A stretch of 64,000 nt of DNA, from the NCBI GenBank assembly GCA_020086605.1, contig JACBWW010000004.1, positions 16,726,461-16,790,460 on the forward strand, in the 5' to 3' direction. Below are positions 27,401 through 39,400 of this stretch, piece by piece. Under the pieces are notes generated by a model. It worked only from the letters and a program-made list of their open reading frames with translations. It ran no database searches and was not told where the DNA came from. How positions within the stretch are numbered: position 1 is the stretch's first letter; each line of letters opens with the position of its first letter. A program made the translations under genes and the position numbers. Source of the DNA: Lanius collurio. Its lineage: Eukaryota; Chordata; Aves; Passeriformes; Laniidae.

Positions 27401-30400
27401 ATCCCACTTTCCAGCTCCTCACACCGTCAGAGCAATGGCCACCCACTTTGGTGGGGAACATCATGCGGAATGAGATTTCTTGTGACCAACAATACCCATA
27501 GCAGGCAAAAGAGGTTCCTGCTGACCTAGCTCTGGTTGCCCCAAGCCCATTAGTGATGTATGCACAGTCATGGACTACGCAGAACACCCCAGCATAGCAT
27601 TGCTGGAGATGGTATCTTAGGACAGAACCAGGTTCACAAGCTACAGGAGACCTGGGTGTTCAGCAAAGCTATTCTGTGTCAGTCCACAGCCTCAAACAAT
27701 TCCAAGAGGGACGGTGCATTGTGCCACACATCAGTGCTTTTGGGCAGAGCACTCAACCACTAAGCTGTGCAACAATGGAGAAAGCAGGCACTGTCCTGGC
27801 ATCCTGGATGGGTTAGACAACACTGCCAGCCTGGGAAGAGGCTTTCTGGAGCCATAACAGAACCTGCAGCAACCTCCATTATGACATGAAGACCTTGTGA
27901 TCCAGCATAGTAAATGAAACTTCTCTAGAACACCATATGGAGCCAGATACAGAAGGTGGCTCATAATAACTCGGATGCTGTAGGACATGCAACGTAATAC
28001 CCAACAGCCCTATTGAGTAGTAACTCGGATGCTGTAGGACATGCAACGTAATACCCAACAGCCCTATTGAAGGCCTAGCTCCTCTCCCACAGGGCTGAGC
28101 ATTGCTTGAATCATTCTGCAAATCAGAAATAAGCATATGTCTTGCCAGAGCTTAAAATGCTAATCAACAAATTCCAGAAGGTAGGGAATCAAGTCCATCT
28201 TCCCCCCGTCACTGGCACGGCAAAGGCTGCAATACTATACCAAGAATTCATGCAGAAATAGGATTAAAAAGAGTCTTTTCTATTCCCTCTATTTCTCATA
28301 CTCTCGTAACAGTATGAGGACAGGGTAGTCTCTTGCACTGGGGATGAGCACCTTGCTGTAGTCTCATTCTCTAACTTTCCCATGGCAGTACACATGGACA
28401 TACAATTTTTGTCCCTCCCTGTCAAACAGCCACGCGGCATCACTGCAGATCATTGCAGTGACCATACTCCCAGGTGTATATGGGCACATCTCAACAACAG
28501 ATGAATAATATTTCACGTACCCAACCCAAAAAACACTTTGGGACCTTTGCAAGTGCCCTGGCTCCAGCCAGGATAATTTTCTGCAGTAGCCAGGAGGGGG
28601 TGTGGCCTCTAAAGTTACTTGATACCACCTCATGCCATTGCCAGAGGCAGGAGAAAGGGACTCTCTTTCTCTTCCAAGGAAAAGGAGTTCCTTCCAATTG
28701 GATTAGAGTGGTGGACAGAACAGTCAGATATTGTTTATTGTCAGGGGCTTTTCATGTAAATTGTTTCTCTGTCTTATACCTTTCATTATTAACATTGTTG
28801 CTGTTACTGTTTGTTTTCTTATCTCATTGCTGTTTCCAGTACATTGTTCTTATCTCAACCCATGATCTTTGCCTTTTGTACCTCCAGCTGCTTTTAGCTG
28901 GAATTCTAAATTGGAGAATACCATTCCTAAACCAAGATAGGAAGCAATTTAAAATGTTGCCTGGAAATAGAACAAACCTTCCCAAACAACCTTAGAATGA
29001 GAATATAAAAGCAAACCTTTACTTGAAAGCCTTCACGTACACAACATGGCAAAAAAAGCACATGAAACATTAATTCTACGATTTTTATAAGGTTAGCTGA
29101 TTAGTATACCTATCAAGTATCATCCAATTAGAAGAGCAGTTGGTAAGGTAATTTTTCCCTGGGCACTGCCCCAATGCAATTGGTCCAGGGGCTTCTCTAT
29201 CCCACTTCCTGTTGTGTCCCCTAAGTTTCTAGTTGGAAAACAAAACATCCTTGTAGGTGGTGCTCTTCTCAAGTAAAACTAAACAGTATTTCAGGAATGT
29301 GTTAGAAAGTTAGCTTATTGTTCTAAAATGTAGGGGGAAAGGGTAGGAAAAGTACTAGGAGCTACAGCCATGCATTAGTAATCTACAAGGCTACAAATCT
29401 GTGAAAAATATATAAAAAGCTAAAAATAATTAGACATCATTTCCCCCTTTAGAGACTTGATAAAAATTCTATATTGTCTAGTCTCTACCACTTACATGTG
29501 ACAAAGGGCAGTATTCTTCTTAGCCATGGTTTTGCTGCAAAGCCAATGACTTCTCAGACAAGGAGTATCTGTTTCTTACTTGCACAGCACTGGTGTTCTG
29601 ACAGGTACAACAGCAGGAATCCAAGGCAGAATCCTCCAAACATCACTGTGGAAATGCATCCTACTTCACAAATCACAACACAGGAGGTTCCTCTACCACA
29701 TGTGCTTTGTTTATAAACCACAGTCAAACCATTGATGTATCCTGCCCTGCTCAATCAACAAGCTTCTTTACTGTATGGCTGCAGGAGGTTTCTTGCAAAT
29801 GGCAAAACAGTGCTTGAACAACCTGTAAAAGCTGCAATTAACTACGGATGAAAAGGATGGTCTCCTCGGAGGTGCTGGGTAATCAAGCAATTAGAAACTA
29901 CTTCCCACTACCTCCATTTCCACAAAGCAGAACTAGAATGACATCCTTCCACATGACTATGTCTCCATCTGTTTAAGCCCTTTATATGATTTGGCTTCAG
30001 CAGAGACAAGCCTTGACCTCTGAGCTCTTCCCAGCCCTTTCTCCCAGCTTTGAACAAAGGAAGCATTGTAAGCATAACTTTCAATCACTGGTGTGTTCTC
30101 AGTAGGGAACCTGTCTTGCCTCAGCCTTTCTGGAGCACAGCAAACTCACAAGCAAGGGCATAAGCATGTATGCAGATATGGATATCTGCAGTCAGGATTT
30201 CTTGGGATCCCTCATTCGCTCAGCTTCAACCATTTCTACTCTTCTCTGCAACAGTTTCAGCAACTGTTAGATGTGAAGGTAAGCCAAGAGACAAGGAATC
30301 ACACTCACTCCCATGGTTTGTCACATGCCTTACACCAGCCTGTTATCCCCCAAGCAATGACAGCCTGGACACAGAGCACCTGGGCAGCCACGCTACACAA

Positions 30401-33400
30401 GCGCCCCATCAACATGGGAACGACCCTGCTTGGGTCCACACTGCCCTCAGTGGGGGCAGGGGGTGGGGGGGTGCTAACTTTGTCCATGGGAACCTGCCAG
30501 AAAGGAGCAGAAACTGGGATATTTCTGAAAGAACAGAGTGACAGGGAGGAAGGGAGTGTCTCCCACCAAGGAAAATTACCTCCAACATGAGTTAAGGCCT
30601 GGGTAGAGTATGGAGTATACAAACATACCAAGAGGGAGAATAAGAAGTGTTAGGGAAAAGGTCAGTAAGTTGATTAAAAATGCCAATGCATAAGGATGGG
30701 CTGAGAGCTTATGAGCAATAGGCTGTGAAAACTGACATCTTGCTGTACACAGAAGTAATAACTGGTGCTGAGTGGGTAGAGCTATGCTGTGGCCTACTGG
30801 GATGTGCAATATGAGGAGGTATTTTGGGACTAGAAAGAGGTAAAAGTGTGTGTTGGCGTAGACAAGACTACACAGTGAAGCAAGGAGATGTCACAGTATC
30901 TAAACTCCTTATCATTGTGTGGCAGCAGAGAAGTGACACTGGTATTAGAGAATGCACTGGACAATAGTGGACCCAGGCAACAGAAAGCCACAAAGGATAT
31001 TTGGAAGACCAGGGTTGTAAAAGCTGCCATGTCCTTCTGCAACCACTCCGTCATACGACAAGGGATGCTGTGAAATGCCCTTGATCAGAATGGAGTGGCA
31101 TTACCTCCCCAATTATGCCTGTATCCCACAACCACATGACAGTCCTTTCCAACAAACCTACCAGAGGGGGGAAATGCCCTTAATCCCAGTGCTGTCAAAA
31201 TTTCTTCCACCTTTTCTAGTTTCTAAGCACAAAGATTTTGTGCTTTTAAGGCACACACACTGAGAGATTTATTTTCCAGAGCTCCTCATCAGTCTTCTTC
31301 CCTAAATGTGTGGTGTCCACATTTCAACAGAAGTTGCCTGGCTCTGCTCTGCATGCGCTTGGTTGAGTTAGAGCACTTGGCTGAACCAGCTCTCTCTCCC
31401 TGTGTCATTAATAGCTCTGGCAGAGAAGGTTTGCTGTCACTTTCCACACTTGACACCTTTTCACTTTCAGAACCTTGTTCAAGCAAGGAAGATAAAAATA
31501 GAGGTAGGAGAGACTCTTTCATTCATATCTTATCACCCATTCTTATGAACACAGCTTTTCCCAACTGCTCCAAGGAATACACCCAGAACAAGCCCAACCT
31601 GCGGTATCTCCACTGTCTCCCCAAAAGATTCTTGCTCTGTGATCTCACTGGTGATTGTTTCCAGGAGTTACTGCAAAGATTTCTCTGTGCAGTCTCTCCC
31701 ACTGCTACTACTTGTGTTACCCTGCGAATCCCAACCCACCCACCTCAACCTCTCACATGTAACACTCAAAAGCACGATCACCTCCCACCATCACTCATCC
31801 AAACCCCTGTGGCTGAGATTAGAAAGTCAGCATCTGCTCACTACTGATTATTTTTATCCCAATGATCACTGATAGGTGCACAAACTGGCCCTGGACTTAA
31901 AACAGGGTTGGACAGGACAACCCACTAGTCAGCATTTATGATGCTTCTCCTTCTGTGTCAAACCAGCACACGTGCCATTCACCTTTACACCAGAGCTATA
32001 TGCTGCAGCTCCCGGTCCCCAGCCATGATGCCGGCCTAGAAAGGGAGATCCTCCATCAGCAGGGTGTCAAGCAAGTCTGTGTGGGGACAACAGAGTCATG
32101 CTGAACTGCCATAAATCCACCTCACAAATGCTCTCTCTTTGCTCAAACATCAGTCCCACTGGCATGGTCTCCATCTAAGCCAGTTTTCCCACAAAACATG
32201 TATCAAGCATCCAATCCCGTGACAAGATTCACAGGAGTAGGTCACATTAGAAGGCAGACTATTTCTAATTGACGGAAAATATAACGTTTCTCTACACGAA
32301 ATTGTCTTTTTTTGATCTTCCTGCCCTTTTGCAAGCTCTTGCCTAATTTGTTAGCTTGTCACAAACCTCCCTAAGTATCTCTGTATTTCCAGTTGCTCTT
32401 TCTCCCCTTTGTTCTTCCAAGCTGTACGTAATGTACGTAATTACTTCTTGCATATGCTTTAAGATTCATTTGAAGAGCCCTGCTCTTAGGCCTGATGGGA
32501 GAACTGGAAGTCTTACCACTGGATTCATGAGCAGGACTAGGCCTAGGCACCGTGGGAAGGTTTCCTCACTGTCATTTTTTCTTCTGTTTGAATTCATCTG
32601 CAAGTTCCCAGGTGCAATGCTGGCCCCAGGAGGGAAAATTTCAGGATCCCTCTCTGCACTTTTCTCTGCCCTGACACTCCACCATGCCTCTCTGCCACCT
32701 ATATTTCAGCTAAGTATACCATATTTAAAAATACTGAGGATCTAGCTACACTGGAATTAAATTTGTTCCTGAAGCAACCCTGTTAAATCCTCTAGGTTCC
32801 AGATAGGACAGCTTTGGTGCATTAGGTTCTCAAATCCTTTCTGGTTTTAAATACTTTGATTTGGTACCTTATAACTATTAACACAGGCATTCACATCAGC
32901 TTTTAATACTGCCTAGTTTTACAAGGTCCTTTATTTTAATACATATTATTCTCTTCATTTATCTCTTTTATCATCGGTCTCTTTCTATTGTTACCATTTT
33001 CTCTCCATCACTTTCTTCCCATTTCTACTTTTTTTGCCCTCCCTCCCTCTGTCTCAAAAATTAAATATTGCCCAGCACTGTCCACGTGTAGGAAGTCAAT
33101 GCTATGAGGTAAGGCAGCTGTGGAGACTGTATTTGAGCTGCTTCACTGGGAATCAACCAGTGAGGACGGAGCATTCATCTAGCTTCCAAGAAGCATAAAG
33201 AAACCAGGGATTATCAATGGCAGCTGAACAAACACTTAAGAGGAAAGGTCTCACCTCTGAGCACCTACTTCAGCCTTTAAGAGACACCACACAAACTGTG
33301 CCAGAATTGGCTGGTGTGGTAATTTAATGTGGGCTAACCGTGGGGTGGCTTTCCACAGCTCCTGTGGAAGGGAGATTGCTACATGGAAGGCCATGGAGGC

Positions 33401-36400
33401 AGAGGCCTGCAGGGAGCAGCCAGCCTGCCTTGCTCCATCTATCCACTGAACTATGAAACACAGCTGGTACCAGCCATGCTACAAGGATGGAGTCCAGAGA
33501 GAGGGAGCATGTTGCAGGTTGGGGGCTGACCTTAACCCTGCCATTAAACTGTAAGGAAATATTGATAGTCATTCCTGACTACACAATATGAAGACCCTTA
33601 AACTACACCTAGGCAGACTCACCCCATCCAAATCTGCCCATAACACACCCTCTAGGTGCAAATACTTCACTTACCTCATGCTTCCCCCATACCTCCTTTA
33701 CCGCGCAGTCAGACAAGCCAGAACAACCAAAACAGCTCCAAAACCCCAAAATATGAGAACCAACAGATATACACACTGCTTCCCTTCTTCAGTCTTCTGT
33801 TTTCCTCTCACTCACACACACTTTCCCTAGCATCACCACTGTACACACTACTGCTTCCTGCTTCCCTCTTCAGTCAGTTGTGATCCTTGAAATGCCTCTC
33901 CTCAACCTGGGCTAGAGTGTGAGGGGATATCTTGTAAAGAGTAAGATGCAAAGTAGCAGAATGCCCTCTGTAATTTACTGTGCTTACTTCTCTTATATCT
34001 AATGAATACAGTCACCTACCTACTGATCTCAGTGCTGTGGGCTGCTGAGGGTTAATGATGGCACCAACTCCTGTGCTACTGCGTTACCTGACTGCAGCAC
34101 CGAAAGTGATTTATGCTATTATTTTCTTTGGGGGTTAATTAGGGGCTCAAGAAAGTAAAGGGCTGTCAGTGCTAGCTGGAATTGGTCTAGTGCAGCCAGG
34201 GGAGAGCAGTCATCCCTCACAGAGCTCTGCCAATATGTCTTTGTCCTGAACATCAATACCTCCAGCTCCCACCCCTCAGCATAGCAGACAGCCCTCCATC
34301 CTGACCTCCCACAATCCTGTTAGTCTTAGCACACAGAGTACGCTGCTCTGCTGCATCCTGCCATTTCCATCTGGCACCTTTCACACCCTTACTCCTCTGT
34401 TATCTTCTCCTTACCAAAGCTTGCCAATCACGCTCATTGACGGACAGAGAAAACTCGCATGGCATTCTCCCAGAGGCAAGGAAGAGGTATCTCCCATAAC
34501 TGAGAAAGAGCAGTTTTCCTTCCTCTAGCTGTCCAGGGCCTGCTGAGGCCTGAGAAGCCACCACAGGCTATGGCTGCCCCTACCTCTTTGCCTAGATCCT
34601 CACGGATAACTTGCTCAATCTCCTGCCTGGTGCTCTGCGGGGCCTGGCTGTGCAGCACCTTGAGGGTGCGGGTGTACTCCTCAGGCAGGAGGTAGTCCAG
34701 TGCTCCCAGGTGCTGTCCCACCTTGATGAAGGTGCCTCGGTTGGAGCAGCACAACTCCCGGAGGCGCTCAGCAGAGCGCAGGTGCACCTGCAAAGAGACC
34801 AGAACATTAGTCAAGCCCTTTTGCTGTCTCTTACATGCACATGTCCACATATGTATCTTTGTTTGTCCAGTATTTAAGCAGACCAAGGATTTCCTTTCTT
34901 GATTCTGGGCATCATCATATAACGTGTCAGTTCAGTATTAGGACTCTGGCTGGATTTAAAGGGTCTGAACCAGACGAGGACAAGATGCCCCAGAATATAA
35001 AGGGCTTCAACACTTGTTTGTACAGGCACCATGATCAGTAACAGCACATTAGTTTTTGTCTCATCCTTGCACAGAATAAAAAGTCTGGCCATAGGGCAGC
35101 ATTGGTTTATCACTGTGATTTCACCACTCTGATGCACAGTTTGGGAATCCCTTGTCAAAAGACAAAAATCATGACCACAACCATTATGTTAGATTCTTAG
35201 CATGAGTGCAGTGAATTAAAATGAGAAGAAAAATACAGATATCATCCCAGAAACCTCCAGGAACTTAGAAGGAGAGTCTGTTAAAAATCAAAATTACAGC
35301 TATCTATTTGGCAGTGAGAAGGACAGTATGTGGACAGTCCTTCATCCTCCTCACCTCACTCTGACATGCACAAGGGGAAATTACATCCCTCCAGTCCAGC
35401 CAGGTCTTGGGTCTTACTGCTTACATTGCCAACAAAGTCTGCAGTGACAGTGGTTTGAGCAACTAATTGTTAGAAGACTTGCCAGCTGTGCTCACAGTGG
35501 CCAAAATGCAACTACCAAATCACAAAACCCATTGCCAACCACTTGTCTGGTCAGTATTTCAGCTTTTAAGGTTCATTCTGCTCCTCAAGAATAGACCAGC
35601 CACCACAACCTTCAGTGACAATGATTTATTCTGCATTTATTACTTTCACTAGAAAAGCCTCCTGCCAAGGACACAGCTATATTGAATAATATTTAATGAA
35701 CTTTATATTAGTTTACCCTAGTACGTTAATAAAATCTAAGCAGATCAATAATAAAAAATAACTGCACCCATCTCTTGTTAACGCCTGACACCCATCTGCA
35801 TGAAGCCTCTAATTCCTCTGGCTTCTGTGTCAGAAGTCATTGAAGGTCAAATCCTGTGTTTGCAGCCCTCATCTGCCCAAGATCCTGTGGTGATGGACAC
35901 CACCAAAAGCCTTGAAGTACATGGCAAAAGGAACAATACTACAAACATTGATGAACACCACATACACACACACCACTCAGCAGCTATCCCTACTCTCTGT
36001 GCAAAGCGGTGCCGTGTCACATCATGGGACAGCCTGAGTGTCTCGCATTTAGGAATGAGTCGGGGGCAGACTGAGTGCTGAGCTGCAAGTGCATGAAACA
36101 CAAGCCTAGGGGCATGTGGGGAGAAAGCCTAATGTGCAAGTCTCGCCCTCAGCGTGAGACTTGACAGTTTGATGCACATGAGCTCACACACACATTTTCC
36201 TAGGTGGGCACATATGGACAAGTGTAACTCGTGCTAGGTTAATGAACTTCCCCCAGCATACTGCCAGCTCAAGAACACTCCCACATATATATCGGCAGCA
36301 AATAACACCCATGAGCATGCCTCAGGTCTCCCACATCATTCTCCTGCATTTTACACAACAGCTTTGAATTTCCTGCTCTAACAAGCCTCTGCCATGGCAC

Positions 36401-39400
36401 TTTCCCTGCTCTCCTTCCCAGTGTGCAGCAAGCACAAAAGCAGGCCAAAAGGGAACAAGGAAAGGAAGCTGTGACAGAAGATGAGACAGCAAGAAAACCA
36501 CGGAGGGAGTAATGGGATGAAAGAGAGAGAGGAAGCCAGAGCAGCTGGGTTGTTTGTCACAATACTGGGAGTCCAGCCCATTACAGGGAAACAGCTTTTT
36601 TGCAGCTCCAACAGTCACCCTCTACCCACTGCCTCCTGGAGGAAAACCCTTGCCAGCAGGGAAGGAGAGTGGTGGCCAGCCACACCCCTCAAGGTGCTGG
36701 GCAGCCATAGCCAAAGGCACTGGCAGGAAACAGGGGCAAGGCTCTTGACAGATATGTCCCAGAAAACCCAGCACTGAGCTCAGGACAGTTCAGGGCCCTG
36801 TGATCTCCCATGCACAGCAGGAGCCCATCAAATGACTCCAGGCTGCAGCACGACTCGGGACAGAGCAGCAGCAACCTGGGGCTGTAATGCAGTGCTGGGT
36901 GTTGGGCCAAGCAGCCAGCACAGGGTAGAGGTGCCGGCTCCAGTGCATTAATGCCACCACACGGATTGCCAAGGGAGATGGGAAAAACAGGATGGAAAAC
37001 TCACGTAGCTAAACATGCAACTGACTGTAGACACACTTTATCTTCATATTGGTTACTGCTGAGAAATAGATGGAAATAGCCCCTCTTTCCTCTAGCACAA
37101 GGCTGAGAGGAAATTTTGGCCCTAACAAATTCATCCATACTGTTGAGAAGCTGGATGCAGGAGTCCTGGCCAAGAGAGACAAGAGGATGGTTACAGAGGG
37201 CTCCAGGAACAAAACAGAACAAAACCCCCATGCACAGCATTCTCCACAACTGGCTTGGCTTAAACTCCTAAGAGATAGGTGGCCTGGCTGGCTAGCTGGA
37301 GCAGGGAATTCCAGCTCCTGCACCTCTAGAGAGACAACATCCCCAAGAAACTTGTCTCAGAAGAAGTAAATCTGTAACCCTGCATCTTACAAAATTCCAG
37401 TCTGCATTAGAGGCAGAAGTACAGCGAGCATGAAGCAGGACTGTGAATGCAGCTTCCAAGGACTTTTTCTTATCAATCAGATCAGGTTTTTTAGTGGAAA
37501 ACTTTCCTAATGATCTCTATTATTTTCTTGGATCTCTCCAAGATAGGTCACAGTCCAGATGCAGCACTTGCTTCTCTGACGGACTACATTCCCCTAATCA
37601 TAGACAAAGTAAGAGCATCACATTCCTACCACAGTGTCCAGTAGTGGTGGCCCATGTTTCTGTTCTACCTTGAAGAAAATAAAAGGTAAACAGAAATCAC
37701 CAGAATGGCTCAGAATTTTTCTTCAAGATACCGCTCTTTATTGTACAAGCAATTCCTCAAGACTGTTTTTATCAGAGGAAAGAGATGGCAACAACAGCTA
37801 GTTTTACATAGACATCCTTGTATGCATCACCCCTAGGAGCACACTACAAAGAAAGGAAGCATTTCATGTACCAAGGAATATCAAGAATAAGCTTCCATCA
37901 GAAAACCCTTCAGATCACAAATCCTATCTGACTCTGTACATGGCTCTTTCCTCAGTCCACATGGGCATCTTTTTCTGTCTCAAATCCCTTCAGCAGGACA
38001 AATTCTATATTGGCCCACATGGCTACCAGACTCCTCTGCTTTACCTAAACCCTGGTTAGCCTGGGATTAACACTGATTATTAAAACTGTGAAAGTAACAA
38101 CTCTCACGTATGGAGAGGAAGCAACTCTGGGATGAAGCACATGCTTATCAAGCAGAGCCGCAAAGGGACTTTTTCTTAATTTATGCCTGGTGTACAAGCA
38201 AAACCTGGCTTCTCAAGTAATTTGGGTGCTTTTGAAGGAGCCTTTACTCACACAGATTATTGGTAAAGAACTGCTTGTCAGAACATCAAATGTGCAGATG
38301 TCATAAACTGGTAGGTGCTAACCTGGTCTTTAAAATAAAGGAATTGATTTAGAAGAAAATAAATACTCAAGCTAAAATATACCAGTAAGAACTTCAGTAT
38401 TTGATATCTGGTGACAGACCTGGTGGCAAAAGTGCTCAGAAAGGCCACTGAAGGTAGTAAAGTAAGTGGTGGAAGCAACTCCTCAGAAATCCCTCAGCAA
38501 ACTCATTCCAACTCTGCAGGGCATACTCTTAGCTGGCAAAATGTGAAATGAGGATTAGGAATGAAAAGAGAACAGCCTGCCCATCACTGCTTACAATGGA
38601 GATACACTCTCCAAGACAGTATTTCAAGAAAGGTGTCTCCAGAAAACAGCTGGAAAATTTCAATCACATAAAAATTAGAGATTAATTCAAGAAGTAGCTG
38701 AGATGTTAATAATCATAAAAAAAGGAAATCTCATATTAAAACTGTTAACTTCCAGAGGACTAAAAGGGAATAAATGTTGCCCTTTTTTAAGAAAAATCCA
38801 TTCTAATCTGAGAAACCATAGTCCTGCAAGCTTTCATGCTGTATCAACTAAATTAGCTGAGACAATAATTACAGAGAGTACTAAAAACCATCTAGCTAAA
38901 TGTGATACGACTGATAAAAAGCCAACAGGGATTTTGAGGGGGAAAAAACTATTCTTCACCAGTGCACTAAAATACTGTGAGCATGTTAATACACTGGCCA
39001 ATAGAAAAAAAGGCATTAGAAAAGAGGTATTTACTGGGCCTCTCAAGTGGCTTTCAATAAATATCCTCACAAAGAGTGAAAGGAAAACTCAGCAATTATT
39101 GGAGATACAAGAACATCACTTACTCATTTTATTCCATTCCCAGCTCAGAAACCCAGCACTACAGACAGCAGCAATGGGAGATTCTCCAATTAGGACAAGG
39201 CTGCAACATTTAGTGCTGTTTTCACCAAAGTTTCATTGCAACCTCCTCTGAGCATTTTTAGACCAGATGATCCTGCAGAAGCCTTGTCTATCTTAGGACC
39301 TGCATTCATTATTACTTCCAGGGAAGATTAACTAGCACTGGAAACACTGAGAAACATGGTGAGAAGGGGAAGAGGTCAAGGTACAGTACAGAAGGCAGAA

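Larger units (their letters stand above)
10698..34583 (-). other. ADCK1: ADCK1 intron 4 (23.9 kb)
   Basis: The largest and most repeat-rich intron. It holds two CR1 fragments (21093-21300 and 22018-22470), two LTR remnants (28601-28880 and 28955-29439), a 223-bp direct duplication, two tandem duplications, a G-run cluster, a CpG-rich patch at 24255-24435, and an unassigned protein-like frame at 11184-11456. Several enhancer-like tracts are also present (12190-12300, 16890-17110, 27190-27310, 34020-34160). Confidence 0.85.

Noticed and set aside
28474..28995. 173-residue plus-strand open frame with a hydrophobic middle
   Set aside because: It runs straight through the plus-strand LTR remnant; the hydrophobic stretch is the translated pyrimidine-rich LTR sequence.
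31440..31510. Exon-like plus-strand stretch between CACTTTCAG and GTAGGAG
   Set aside because: Isolated acceptor and donor words with no neighbouring exons or protein similarity; a frequent chance pattern.
31308..31847. 179-residue plus-strand open frame
   Set aside because: No recognisable motif; low-complexity Ser/Leu/Pro composition and no conserved-looking start. Best explained by chance.
31869..31930. GGTTGGACAGGACAACC-like stretch resembling a CR1 3' end
   Set aside because: Only a dozen or so bases resemble CR1 and neither flank supports it.
36138..36162. Short inverted repeat AAGTCTC...GAGACTT
   Set aside because: Seven-base arms with an 11-base loop are expected by chance many times in 64 kb; too short for a microRNA precursor.
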